A stretch of DNA of 64,000 nucleotides, taken from the NCBI RefSeq assembly GCF_013128195.2, contig NZ_CP053452.2, forward strand, positions 7,688,001 through 7,752,000, given 5' to 3'. Shown here piece after piece: positions 17,498 to 25,586 of the stretch. The notes beneath the pieces are model-generated. The model did not search any database, was not told where the DNA came from, and saw only the letters and a program-made list of their open reading frames with translations. The translations under genes and the position numbers were made by a program. This DNA is from Frigoriglobus tundricola. Its GTDB lineage: Bacteria; Planctomycetota; Planctomycetia; Gemmatales; Gemmataceae. The number at the start of each line of letters is the position of its first letter. Positions within the stretch are counted from its first letter, which is position 1.

Positions 17498-17655
17498 AAA
17501 AGAAACCCGTACGAGTTCGCGAAGCGGTTGACTACTTCTCTTGCTCTACCACTGAGCTATCTGCAAACCTTGCGGCTGCGGAACAGGAGTTGAACCTGCG
17601 ACCGAGAGATTAACGAGTTTGTACGCTTCGGGCCGTGGGGTACGGGCTGTCTCCC
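17498..17655 (-). ncRNA. Y RNA 2: tRNA-mimicking RNA, Asn-like module
   Basis: About 158 nt. Basal stem CCCGTAC/GTACGGG before TTTCTTTT; middle stem CGAAGCG/CGCTTCG, preceded on the 5' strand by GGCC, similar to the Ro-binding element of known bacterial Y RNAs. The tRNA-like part has anticodon-stem strands TCTCT/AGAGA with GTTAA just before TCTCT, as in tRNA-Asn anticodon loops. It has a five-base variable loop CGGTC and T arm GCAGG-TTCAACT-CCTGT. An imperfect acceptor helix is capped by GCAA, and the canonical D arm is GCTCAGTGGTAGAGC. No acceptor 3' end exists, so it cannot be aminoacylated. Confidence 0.85.
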
Positions 17656-17673
17656 AATGATTCCGGTGATGGC

Positions 17674-17848
17674 AAAAGAACGACGCGGGGAGCCGCACGA
17701 GTTGTGCGAGCCGTTAATCACAGAGTGCTCTACCACTGAGCTACCCCCCGAGAGTCGAGGGGGCTGGAGTCGAACCAGCGGCCACTCCCTTATGAGGGGA
17801 ACGTGTTTGTAGGCCCGTCGCGTTGGGTGCGACTCGCCCGCGTCGTTC
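17674..17848 (-). ncRNA. Y RNA 1: tRNA-mimicking RNA, Met-like module
   Basis: About 175 nt, first of the array in transcription order, with the longest basal stem: GAACGACGCGGG pairs with CCCGCGTCGTTC and continues as GAGTCGCAC/GTGCGGCTC, 21 pairs with one bulge, ending in a T-run (complement of 17674-17677). The leading 3' half contains CTCATAA flanked by CCC and GGG, a CAU-type anticodon loop. The T arm is GCTGG-TTCGACT-CCAGC. CCCCTCG pairs with CGGGGGG (seven pairs, one G-U) around the linker ACTCT. The D arm is GCTCAGTGGTAGAGC. The 5' boundary is set from the stem; no clear promoter was identified upstream. Confidence 0.83.
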
Positions 17849-18025
17849 TGAGGAAAGGGACAGAGCAAGAGGGGGGAGGTTCGCGGGAATTTTCGCGTCG
17901 GCCGCTTTCCGCGATATCAGTGAGAAAACACAGTTCCGATCGCACGTTTCGCGGGTGGTAGCGCGGTGCGCGGGTTCCTATCACAAGCACAGTCCCTTAC
18001 GCTCCCGCCCATGAGGTTCGTTGGT

Positions 18026-21000
18026 ATGCCGGATCAACGGTTACGGCCCTTCCAGAAGCTCCTCGTCGCCAACCGGAGCGAGATCGCCATCCGGGTGTTC
18101 CGGTCCGCTCACGAACTCGGCATCCGCACCGTTGCCATCTACTCGCACGAGGACCGGTTCGCGCTGCACCGCTTCAAAGCGGACGAGGCGTACCGCGTCG
18201 GTAAACCCGGCGAACCCATCAGGGCGTACCTCGACATCCCGGGAATCGTTCAGCTCGCGAAAGACATCGGCGTCGATGCCATCCACCCCGGGTACGGGTT
18301 CCTGTCCGAAAATGCCGCGTTCGCCCGCGCGTGCGCCGGAGCGGGGATCACGTTCGTCGGCCCGCGCCCCGAGGTGCTGGAGCAGCTCGGCGACAAGGTG
18401 TCCGCGCGCGCGATCGCGCAGAAGGCGAAGGTGCCGGTGCTGTCCGGCGGCGACACCCCCATCGCTTCCATTGAAGAGGCCCAGGCGCTCGCGGCCCAAC
18501 TCGGCTACCCCGTGATCGTCAAAGCCTCGATGGGCGGCGGCGGGCGCGGGATGCGCGCCGTTCACACCCCGGACAAGCTCCAGGAGGCGGTCGAATCGGC
18601 CCAGCGCGAGGCCGGCGCGGCGTTCGGGATCGCGGACGTGTTCCTCGAAAAGTTCGTCGTCCGGGCGAAGCACATCGAGGTGCAGCTCATCGGCGACAAG
18701 CACGGCGGGCTGGTTCACCTGTTCGAGCGCGACTGCTCCATCCAGCGGCGGCACCAGAAGGTGGTGGAACTGGCCCCCGCGCCGAACCTGCCGGCCGACG
18801 TGCGCCGGGGCATTCTGGATGCCGCCCTCGCGGTCGGCCGCGCCTGCGGCATCGACAACGCCAGCACGGTCGAGTTCCTGTACGACACCGACGCCAAGAA
18901 GTTCTACTTCATTGAAGTCAACCCGCGCATCCAGGTCGAACACACCGTCACGGAGCAGGTGACGGGGTTCGACGTGGTGCGGTCGCAAATCCTCATCGCC
19001 TCCGGGCTGCCGCTGAACCACGAGCGCGTGGGCCTGGAGCAGAGCGCGATCAGCACCCGCGGCTACGCGATCCAGTGCCGCGTGACGACCGAAGACCCGG
19101 CCAACGGGTTCGTGCCCGACTACGGCCGGCTGAGTGCCTACCGGTCCAGCGGCGGGCCGGGCGTCCGACTTGACGCCGGGACGGCGTTCGGCGGCGCGGT
19201 CATCACCCCCTTCTACGACTCGCTGCTCGTGAAGGTGACCGTCAACGGGCTGGCGTTCGAGGACTGTGCGACGCGGATGGAGCGGTGCCTGCAAGAGTTC
19301 CGCGTGCGCGGGGTGAAGACGAACATCCCGTTCCTCCTGAACCTCCTCAACCACCCGCAGTTCCTCGCCGGCGACGTGACCACGCGGTTCCTCGACGAGA
19401 CCCCGGACCTGTTCCGCTTCACCGCCCGGCGCGACCGCGCGTCCAAGGTGCTCGCGTACCTGGCCGAGGTCATCGTCAACGGGCACCCGGAGATCAAGGG
19501 CAAGGCGCCGGAGCGGGTCGCGGCGACCCCCGTCGCCCTCCCGCCGACGCACGGGGCCGACGTCCCGCGCTCCGGAAACGTGCCCAAGGGCACGCGGGAC
19601 CGGTTCAAGGAACTGGGCGCGGCGAAGTTCGCGGCGTGGACCCGCGAGCAGACGCGCCTGCTCGTCACCGACACAACGATGCGGGACGCGCACCAGTCGC
19701 TGTTCGCGACCCGGATGCGCACCTTCGACATGCTCGCCATCGCGGACCGCTACGCGGGCGCCCACGCCGATCTGTTCTCGCTGGAAATGTGGGGCGGGGC
19801 GACGTTCGACACCGCCATGCGGTTCCTGAAGGAGTCGCCGTGGGACCGGCTCGCGAAGCTCCGCGCGCGCGTGCCGAACATCCTGTTCCAAATGCTCGTC
19901 AGGGCCGCGAGCGCCGTCGGCTACACGAACTATCCCGATAATGTGGTGTACGAGTTCATCCGGCTGTCCGCGGAAGCCGGCATGGACCTCTTCCGCATCT
20001 TCGACGCGAACAACTGGCTGCCGAACATCAAGCTCGGGGTCGATGCGGTGCTGAAGACGGACGCGATCTGTGAGGCCGCGATTTGCTACACGGGCGACAT
20101 CCTCGACCCGAAGCGCGACAAGTACACGCTCACCTACTTCGTGAACCTCGCGAAAGAACTGGAGAAACTCGGCACGCACTTCCTGGCCATCAAGGACATG
20201 GCGGGTTTGCTCAAGCCGTATGCCGCGAAGCGGCTGGTGAAGGCGCTCCGCGAGGCGGTCGGGGTGCCGATCCACTTCCACACGCACGACAGCGCCGGCG
20301 GGCAGATCGCGTCGTACATGATGGCCGCGGAGGAGGGCGTAAGCGTCGTCGATTGCGCGTTCGCGCCGATGGCCGGCGTCACCTCGCAGCCGAGCCTGAA
20401 CGCGCTGGTGGAGACCGCCCGGTTCACGCCGCGCGACACCGGCCTGAACTTCGACGCGCTCCAGGAAACGGCGAACTACTGGGACGGCGTGCGGAAGCTG
20501 TACGCGCCGTTCGAGACGGGGCAGCTCGCCAGCTCCGCCGAGGTGTACCTGCACGAGATGCCCGGCGGCCAGTACGCGAACCTGTACCAGCAGGCGCAGT
20601 CGCTGGGCGTGGGCGACCGGTGGCCCGAGGTGGGCCGCATGTACGCGGCCGTGAACCGCATGTTCGGCGACATCGTGAAGGTGACGCCGACTTCCAAGGT
20701 GGTCGGCGACATGACGCTGTTCATGCTCGCGAACAACCTGACGCCCGAAATGGTCCTCGATCCCGCCCGGGAGGTCGCGTTCCCCGAATCGGTCATCGAG
20801 TTCTTCGAGGGGAAACTCGGGCAACCGCCCGGCGGCTTCCCGCCGGTCCTCCAGGCGCGCATTCTCCGCGGTCGGAAGCCGCTCACGGATCGCCCCGGCG
20901 CGACGCTCCCGCCGGCCGATTTCGCGCACGCGCGGAAAGATCTGGAGGGCAAGCTGCGCCGGCCGCCGACCGACCAGGACGTGATTTCGTACCTGCTCTA

Positions 21001-21502
21001 CCCGAAGGTGTTCGCGGAGTACGCGGAACACCAGGCGAAGTATTCGGATCTGAGCGTGTTGCCGACGCCGGCCTTCTTTTTCGGTATGGCGAAGGGCGAG
21101 GAGGTGAGCATCGAGATCGAGCCGGGGAAGACGCTCATCATCAAGTTCCTCACGGTCGGTGAGGCCCAGCCGGACGGCCGCCGGACCGTCTACTTCGAGC
21201 TGAACGGTCAGCCCCGCGAGGTGGCGGTGGCGGACAAGTCGCTCACCGCCGGTGCGGTCAAAGCGAAGCCGAAGGCCGAAACGGGTAATGCGAAGCACGT
21301 GGCGGCCCCGATGCCCGGTGCGGTGGTCGCGGTCGCGGTGGCGGTGGGCGACGAGATCGCCGCCGGACAAAAACTGGTGACGCTCGAAGCCATGAAGATG
21401 GAAACGACGCTCTACGCCGACCGGGCGGGCAAGGTGGCCGAGGTTCTCGTCCGGCCAGGTATACCGGTCGAAGGCGGCGACCTGGTGCTCCGGTTCGAGT
21501 AA
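18026..21502 (+). CDS. pyc: Pyruvate carboxylase
   Basis: About 1158 residues, full length for the single-chain enzyme. The ATG at 18026 (MPDQRLRPFQKLLVANR) with GAGG about nine bases upstream is preferred; an ATG five codons earlier is possible. Domains in order: biotin carboxylase (VANRSEIAIRVFRSAHELG, ATP-grasp glycine loop KASMGGGGRGMR, EVNPRIQVEHTVTE), carboxyltransferase (TDTTMRDAHQSLFATRMRT, FDANNW, HFHTHDSAGG), allosteric/PYC_OADA region, and biotinyl domain with EAMKMET, the lysine carrying biotin. Makes oxaloacetate from pyruvate; with the citrate synthase in this window it would feed the TCA cycle. It is divergent from the Y RNA array with about 180 bp between. Confidence 0.97.
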   Translation: MPDQRLRPFQKLLVANRSEIAIRVFRSAHELGIRTVAIYSHEDRFALHRFKADEAYRVGKPGEPIRAYLDIPGIVQLAKDIGVDAIHPGYGFLSENAAFARACAGAGITFVGPRPEVLEQLGDKVSARAIAQKAKVPVLSGGDTPIASIEEAQALAAQLGYPVIVKASMGGGGRGMRAVHTPDKLQEAVESAQREAGAAFGIADVFLEKFVVRAKHIEVQLIGDKHGGLVHLFERDCSIQRRHQKVVELAPAPNLPADVRRGILDAALAVGRACGIDNASTVEFLYDTDAKKFYFIEVNPRIQVEHTVTEQVTGFDVVRSQILIASGLPLNHERVGLEQSAISTRGYAIQCRVTTEDPANGFVPDYGRLSAYRSSGGPGVRLDAGTAFGGAVITPFYDSLLVKVTVNGLAFEDCATRMERCLQEFRVRGVKTNIPFLLNLLNHPQFLAGDVTTRFLDETPDLFRFTARRDRASKVLAYLAEVIVNGHPEIKGKAPERVAATPVALPPTHGADVPRSGNVPKGTRDRFKELGAAKFAAWTREQTRLLVTDTTMRDAHQSLFATRMRTFDMLAIADRYAGAHADLFSLEMWGGATFDTAMRFLKESPWDRLAKLRARVPNILFQMLVRAASAVGYTNYPDNVVYEFIRLSAEAGMDLFRIFDANNWLPNIKLGVDAVLKTDAICEAAICYTGDILDPKRDKYTLTYFVNLAKELEKLGTHFLAIKDMAGLLKPYAAKRLVKALREAVGVPIHFHTHDSAGGQIASYMMAAEEGVSVVDCAFAPMAGVTSQPSLNALVETARFTPRDTGLNFDALQETANYWDGVRKLYAPFETGQLASSAEVYLHEMPGGQYANLYQQAQSLGVGDRWPEVGRMYAAVNRMFGDIVKVTPTSKVVGDMTLFMLANNLTPEMVLDPAREVAFPESVIEFFEGKLGQPPGGFPPVLQARILRGRKPLTDRPGATLPPADFAHARKDLEGKLRRPPTDQDVISYLLYPKVFAEYAEHQAKYSDLSVLPTPAFFFGMAKGEEVSIEIEPGKTLIIKFLTVGEAQPDGRRTVYFELNGQPREVAVADKSLTAGAVKAKPKAETGNAKHVAAPMPGAVVAVAVAVGDEIAAGQKLVTLEAMKMETTLYADRAGKVAEVLVRPGIPVEGGDLVLRFE

Positions 21503-21517
21503 CGAGTGGGCGAAAAA

Positions 21518-21648
21518 CCCACCCCCAGCCCTCCCTGAAGGGAGGGGAGCCAGACCTCCGGAGCCCGGAGCCTCGTGAGGGTCGGAGGAGGCTTATCGCG
21601 CGTTCACCCCCCTTCCTTTAGGGAGGGGGGCTGGGGGGGTGGGTCTTC
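21518..21648. repeat. Inverted repeat pair of the ACCCACCCCCAGCCCTCCCT type
   Basis: The left arm ACCCACCCCCAGCCCTCCCT (from about 21518) and a right arm that complements it (CCCTTCCTTTAGGGAGGGGG then CTGGGGGGGTGGGT, to about 21648) lie between pyc and the NHL gene. Each arm is also a small hairpin around TGAAGGGAGG or TTTAGGGAGG. This class of dispersed palindrome is common in bacterial intergenic DNA. It may serve as the pyc terminator. Confidence 0.6.
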
Positions 21649-21672
21649 TTCGCGAGCCTTCGAGGAACCATC

Positions 21673-22749
21673 ATGTTTCCCGTCATGCTGCTGCTCACTT
21701 CGCTCGGCGCAGACCCCGCGCCCGTCATCACATCGCCTGTCGGCACCGGAGAGAAGGGCTTTGCCGGCGACGGCGGGCCGGCCGCGAAGGCGAAGCTCGA
21801 TCAGCCGTTCGATGTCGCCTTCGATAAGGCGGGCAATCTGTACGTTTCCGACACCTTCAACCACCGCATCCGCAAAGTGGATGCGAAGACGGGGTGCATC
21901 TCCACCGTCGCCGGGAACGGGAAAAAGGGGTTCGCTGGTAATGGAGGGAAGGCGACCGAAGCGAGCCTGAACGAACCCTACGGGATCGCGCTCGATGAAG
22001 AAGGCGCCCTTTACATTGTAGACCGACTGAACTCGTGCGTGCGCAAGGTGGACGCCAAAACCGCCGTTATCACGACGGTCGCGGGTACGGGCGGAAAGTC
22101 CGGCTTCGGCGGCGACGGCGGTCCTTCCGAGAAGGCACTTCTGGTCGAACCGAACGGCATCTGCCTCGACGGCAAGGGGAAGCTCTACATCGCCGACGTG
22201 GCCGGGCACCGCGTCCGGGTGGTCGATCTGAAGACCGGCACGATCCGCACGGCCGCGGGCACCGGGAAAGGCGCAACAACAGGCGACGGCGGTCCGGTTA
22301 AGGACGCCGAACTGAACGGCCCGCGCGCGGTCGCGGTGGGTCCGGACGGCCGCTTGTACGTTGTCGAGCGAAACGGGCACAGCATTCGAACCATCGACTT
22401 CGCCTCCGGGAAAATCGATCGGTTCGCGGGCACCGGTAAGAAGGGCTACTCCGGCGACGGCGGGACGGCGCTCGACGCCACGTTCGACGGCCCGAAGGAA
22501 CTCGACATCGACCCGGCCGGCAACGTGTTCGTTGTGGACACCGAAAACGAAGTGATCCGCCGGATCGACGTGAAGACACACGTCGTGACGACGGTGGCGG
22601 GGAAGGGCCGGACGAAGACACCCGGTCTCGGCGACAGCGGTCCCGCCACCGACGCGACGCTCGGGCGCCCGCACGGCGTCGCGGTGGGGCCGGACGGCGC
22701 GCTGTACATCGGCGATACCAACAGCCACCGCGTCCGGCGGGTGAAGTGA
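21673..22749 (+). CDS. Secreted NHL-repeat beta-propeller protein
   Basis: 358 residues with a short N-terminal hydrophobic signal (MFPVMLLLTSLGADPAP). At least six repeats of about 55 residues alternate a GTGxKGFxGDGGPAxxAxLxxP strand-turn with an FDKAGNLYVSDTFNHRIRKVD blade, an NHL propeller like those of TRIM-NHL or the PAL lyase. Such proteins bind peptides, RNA or other ligands; no catalytic residues are evident. It is a single gene, convergent with the hydrolase gene downstream and separated from it by a strong hairpin. Confidence 0.85.
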   Translation: MFPVMLLLTSLGADPAPVITSPVGTGEKGFAGDGGPAAKAKLDQPFDVAFDKAGNLYVSDTFNHRIRKVDAKTGCISTVAGNGKKGFAGNGGKATEASLNEPYGIALDEEGALYIVDRLNSCVRKVDAKTAVITTVAGTGGKSGFGGDGGPSEKALLVEPNGICLDGKGKLYIADVAGHRVRVVDLKTGTIRTAAGTGKGATTGDGGPVKDAELNGPRAVAVGPDGRLYVVERNGHSIRTIDFASGKIDRFAGTGKKGYSGDGGTALDATFDGPKELDIDPAGNVFVVDTENEVIRRIDVKTHVVTTVAGKGRTKTPGLGDSGPATDATLGRPHGVAVGPDGALYIGDTNSHRVRRVK

Positions 22750-22756
22750 ATGAAGT

Positions 22757-22797
22757 CGGAGTGTGGTCCGCTCGCTCCACGAGCGGATCACACTCCG
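22757..22797. terminator. Bidirectional hairpin terminator between convergent genes
   Basis: CGGAGTGTGGTCCGCTCG, five-base loop, CGAGCGGATCACACTCCG: 18-base arms with one mismatch, directly after the NHL stop codon and directly before the stop codon of the minus-strand hydrolase. There is no long T-run on either side, so efficiency without Rho is uncertain. Confidence 0.6.
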
Positions 22798-22807
22798 GGC
22801 AGGACCA

Positions 22808-23743
22808 CTACTTCACGTGCGTCGCGAAGAACTGGCGCATCAGCTTCGCGATCGTGTCGCCCTCTTCCTCCAGAGCGAAGTGGCCGGTGTCGAGCAGGTG
22901 GAACTCGATCGTCTTCAGGTCGCGCTTGTACGGCTCGGCGCCCGCCGGCGGGAAGATCTGGTCGTTCTTGCCCCAGGCGATCAGCACCGGCGGCTGGTGC
23001 TTGCGGAAGTACTCCTGCCATTTGGGGTACAGCGGCGGGTTGCTCCCGTAGCTCAGGAACAGGTCGAGCTGGACGTCGGCGTTGCCCGGCCGGTCGAGCC
23101 CGGACTGGTCGTGAACCCAGGCATCGGGGCTGAGTGCCTCAACGTTCTTGGCCCCGTGCGTGTACTGCCACTTCGTCGCTTCGAGTTTGGTGAACGGCCG
23201 CAGCGCCTCGCGCTTCTCCTTGTTGTTCGGCTCCTTCCAGTACGCCTTGATCGGGGTCCAGAAGTCGTTCGCGATCCCCTCGGTGTAAGCGTTTCCGTTC
23301 TGAACCACGATCGCGGTCACGCGCTCGGGGTGCTTCGACGCCAGCCGGTAGCCGACCGGCGCGCCGTAGTCCTGAACGTAGAGTGCGTACTTCTTCAACC
23401 CGACCTTTTCCGTGAACTCCTCGATCACCCCGGCCAGATTGTCGAAGGTGTACGCGAACTTGTCGCGCGGGGGCATCGAACTGCTCCCGAACCCCGGGTA
23501 GTCCGGGGCGATCACGTGGTACTTGTCGGCGAGGGCCGGGATCAGGTTGCGGAACATGTGCGAGCTGGTCGGGAACCCGTGCAGCAGGAGGACGGCGGGC
23601 GCGTCCTTCGGCCCGGCCTCCCGGTAGAAGACGTCGAGCTCGCCGACCTTCACCGTCTTGTACCGGACCTTCGGCGGGTCGGCCGCGAGGGCGGGCAGTG
23701 CGGACAGGCCGAGCACGGCCATGATTGAAGCAGAACGGAACAT
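22808..23743 (-). CDS. Exported alpha/beta hydrolase (haloalkane dehalogenase/epoxide hydrolase type)
   Basis: 311 residues with a signal peptide ([20 protein letters not shown]). Oxyanion motif [17 protein letters not shown], then [13 protein letters not shown], and the nucleophile elbow [13 protein letters not shown], where the nucleophile is Asp as in haloalkane dehalogenases and epoxide hydrolases. The end [20 protein letters not shown] carries the catalytic His. Last gene of a three-gene minus-strand set with a DUF1348 protein and a carboxymuconolactone-decarboxylase-like protein, suggesting detoxification of an electrophile. The actual substrate is unknown. Confidence 0.88.
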   Translation of the reverse strand: MFRSASIMAVLGLSALPALAADPPKVRYKTVKVGELDVFYREAGPKDAPAVLLLHGFPTSSHMFRNLIPALADKYHVIAPDYPGFGSSSMPPRDKFAYTFDNLAGVIEEFTEKVGLKKYALYVQDYGAPVGYRLASKHPERVTAIVVQNGNAYTEGIANDFWTPIKAYWKEPNNKEKREALRPFTKLEATKWQYTHGAKNVEALSPDAWVHDQSGLDRPGNADVQLDLFLSYGSNPPLYPKWQEYFRKHQPPVLIAWGKNDQIFPPAGAEPYKRDLKTIEFHLLDTGHFALEEEGDTIAKLMRQFFATHVK

Positions 23744-23779
23744 GGAACGTTCTCCAGCGGAGTAGGTGGACGGGCGCGG

Positions 23780-24250
23780 TCATTCCGCGCCCGGGATACC
23801 CGGGTGATCGGCCGGGCGCGGGCCCGGCGCCGGCCAGTAGAACTTGCGGTCGGCTTCGCGGATCGGGCGGTCGTTGATGCTGGCCTCGCGGCGGCGCATG
23901 AGCCCGCGCGAGTCGAACTCCCACAACTCGTTGCCGTGGCTGCGGAACCAGTGCCCGGTGTCGTCGTGCCACTCGTACTGGAACCGGACCGCGATCCGGT
24001 CGGCCGCGAAGCACCACAGCTCCTTCACCAACCGGTAGTCGAGTTCGCGCGCCCATTTCCGGGCGAGGAACGCGCGGACCTGCTCGCGGCCGACGGGGAA
24101 CTCGGCCCGGTTCCGCCACACGGTGTCCTCCGTGTACGCGAGGGCCACGCGGTCGGGGTCGCGGGAGTTCCAGGCGTCCTCCGCGGCCCGCACCTTCAGG
24201 AGCGCGGTTTCGAACGTGAACGGCGGGACGATGATCGGGGGCGTTGCCAT
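23780..24250 (-). CDS. DUF1348 / NTF2-like (SnoaL fold) protein
   Basis: 156 residues, length typical of DUF1348. Motifs include [58 protein letters not shown] and [20 protein letters not shown], all characteristic of the family. NTF2-like cones often bind small hydrophobic ligands or act as isomerases. This family is frequently found next to TetR regulators. It starts [14 protein letters not shown] and sits 36 bp upstream of the hydrolase and 62 bp downstream of the CMD-like gene, consistent with one operon. Confidence 0.9.
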   Translation of the reverse strand: MATPPIIVPPFTFETALLKVRAAEDAWNSRDPDRVALAYTEDTVWRNRAEFPVGREQVRAFLARKWARELDYRLVKELWCFAADRIAVRFQYEWHDDTGHWFRSHGNELWEFDSRGLMRRREASINDRPIREADRKFYWPAPGPRPADHPGIPGAE

Positions 24251-24312
24251 GAGGTGAGCCTCAACAAGAACCGACGTGGCCCCGACTCACACTGGGCCGG
24301 GGCCGCTCCAGA

Positions 24313-24897
24313 TTACCGTGTGGGATCGCAGCCGGGGATGCTCTCGCATAATTCGTGGTGATCGATCGGCGGCGCCTTCGGGAAGTCGATTTCCGTCTCG
24401 GCGACGTTGTTGAGGTAGTTGGTGAGTGTGTTCAGCGCGACGTGCGCCACGATCTCGGTGATCTCGCCGTCGGTGTACCCGGCGTCACGAACGGCCGCGA
24501 GGTCGGCGTCGGTTGCCCGGCCACGTGTAGCCAACAGCTTCCGTGCGAAGGCGAGCGCGGCAGCCGTCTTCGGGTCTTCGGACGTCCCCTTGCGACCGGA
24601 GAGGATCTGGTCCGCGGTGAGCCCAGCGTGCTTGCCCAGGAGCGAGTGGGCCGAGACGCAGTAGTCGCAGCCGTTGGCCTGACCCACGTCGAGAGCGAGC
24701 AGTTCCTTGAGCTTCGCCGGTAGGGTGCCGCCGGCCAGGCCCCCGGCGAAGCCCAGATACGCTTCCAGCGCCGCGGGCGAGTTCGCCATCACCTTCGTCA
24801 GGTTGGGAACCATTCCCATCTTCGACTTCACCGCGTCCAGCAGCGTCTTCGCCTTGCCTTCGGCGCGGGTCGGGTCCACCGTGTTGAGCCGGCTCAT
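24313..24897 (-). CDS. Carboxymuconolactone decarboxylase-family (AhpD-like) protein
   Basis: 194 residues. The CMD/AhpD core reads ALDVGQANGCDYCVSAHSLL with a CxxC redox pair followed by a His, then FARKLLATRGRATDADLAAV and GEITEIVAHVALNTLTNYLN. Such proteins act as alkylhydroperoxidases or peroxidase-related enzymes. First gene of the operon; a perfect palindrome lies 75 bp upstream of its start. The TetR gene about 2 kb to the right is a candidate regulator. Confidence 0.9.
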   Translation of the reverse strand: MSRLNTVDPTRAEGKAKTLLDAVKSKMGMVPNLTKVMANSPAALEAYLGFAGGLAGGTLPAKLKELLALDVGQANGCDYCVSAHSLLGKHAGLTADQILSGRKGTSEDPKTAAALAFARKLLATRGRATDADLAAVRDAGYTDGEITEIVAHVALNTLTNYLNNVAETEIDFPKAPPIDHHELCESIPGCDPTR

Positions 24898-24971
24898 GAT
24901 CGGTCTCCGCTTGTGTTCTCGGTGCCGAAGTGTTGTTCAGGGCGGGCACCGTTTCGCCCCGACTTGAGTTA

Positions 24972-24989
24972 ATACAGACTGGTCTGTAT
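24972..24989. promoter_or_regulatory. Perfect palindrome, candidate TetR-family operator
   Basis: ATACAGAC-TG-GTCTGTAT has 8-base half-sites with a 2-base centre, set in AT-rich sequence upstream of the CMD-like gene. CAGAC/GTCTG half-sites of this kind are common operators for TetR regulators of detoxification genes. It overlaps TATACA- and TATTAA-like -10 candidates on the minus strand, so binding would block transcription of the 24897-22808 operon. Confidence 0.6.
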
Positions 24990-25422
24990 AGTCTTTCGGC
25001 ATAATTCCGAGTTACTGGAGATCGAAAGGCTAGCGGCGCTATCGAAAGACATGAAATTCGCCGCAGAGGACACCATAAAGGCAGATCAGCGGAAAGCTGT
25101 GGTTTTGATGGTTCGGGAGCGACGGCCAGACGCGATCGCCGGTCAGGCTGGTGGTTTCCCAGCCGAGGGGAGCAGTGCGTACGAATGCTCAGTAAGATTG
25201 AATTGTCTGTTAATCGGTTGGCGTTAAAAGCGATCCTCCTGGGTGCTCTCTCCGCCCGAGCCGAGACCGCACCGACAAAAGGCCGTAACACACGGCCAAG
25301 GACCCGGAAGTGGAACGCCGTCGCCACCTCGACCATCCGTCCCCGCCGGCCCCGAGCCCGCACACCTGGGAAACCCGGCTGGGGAGCAATAGCCGTAAGC
25401 CGCTTTTTTTGTGGATGGCCTC
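24990..25422. other. Intergenic stretch without a recognisable gene
   Basis: No ORF with protein-like composition, no tRNA-like fold and no strong repeat were seen. Only weak hairpins such as GGCCGT...ACGGCC are present. It probably holds leader and promoter DNA for the flanking genes. Confidence 0.5.
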
Positions 25423-25451
25423 TTGACATGAGTGGAAGCGAAACTTAGATC
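25423..25451 (+). promoter_or_regulatory. Candidate sigma-70 promoter of the DUF1559 gene
   Basis: A perfect -35 hexamer TTGACA (25423-25428) is followed after 16-17 bases by TTAGAT/TAGATC, a weak -10. It points toward the DUF1559 gene at 25587 and lies just upstream of a perfect palindrome. Confidence 0.45.
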
Positions 25452-25461
25452 AGTGAAGTCG

Positions 25462-25478
25462 TTGAGATTGAATCTCAA
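25462..25478. promoter_or_regulatory. Perfect palindrome resembling a Fur box
   Basis: TTGAGATT-G-AATCTCAA is a 17-base perfect palindrome around a central G, 11 bases after the -10 candidate and 108 bp before the DUF1559 start. The outer TTGAGA...TCTCAA matches Fur-type boxes of the TTGAGAATNATTCTCAA form known in other phyla. Metal regulation is an inference from similarity. Confidence 0.45.
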
Positions 25479-25586
25479 TAACTCCACTCCGAGCAGGCTC
25501 CGCTTTCGACGTGACGCCCGGTCCGGGCTAACCCCGTACGCAACGCGGCTCGCGGGTCTTCCGTTATCTGCACCGGAGGATTCAGC

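Noticed and set aside
17128-17593. Short ORFs across the Y RNA region
   Set aside because: Their sequence is translated tRNA-like and repeat DNA; no protein-like composition and no ribosome-binding sites.
17275-17655. tRNA genes with group I introns, or permuted intron-exon genes
   Set aside because: The spacer sequences lack recognisable group I core motifs and are short. They instead form basal stems followed by T-runs, as expected for Y RNAs.
17100-17850. Ordinary tRNA genes (T arms and D arms are clear)
   Set aside because: In each unit the 3' half comes first and the acceptor strands are joined by a short loop; there is no free 3' end, and the would-be linear halves (D arm followed by the next T arm) do not pair in acceptor or anticodon stems.
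18041-21370. 1109-codon antisense open frame opposite pyruvate carboxylase
   Set aside because: A GC-rich codon-bias shadow of pyc: arginine/histidine-rich, no domains.
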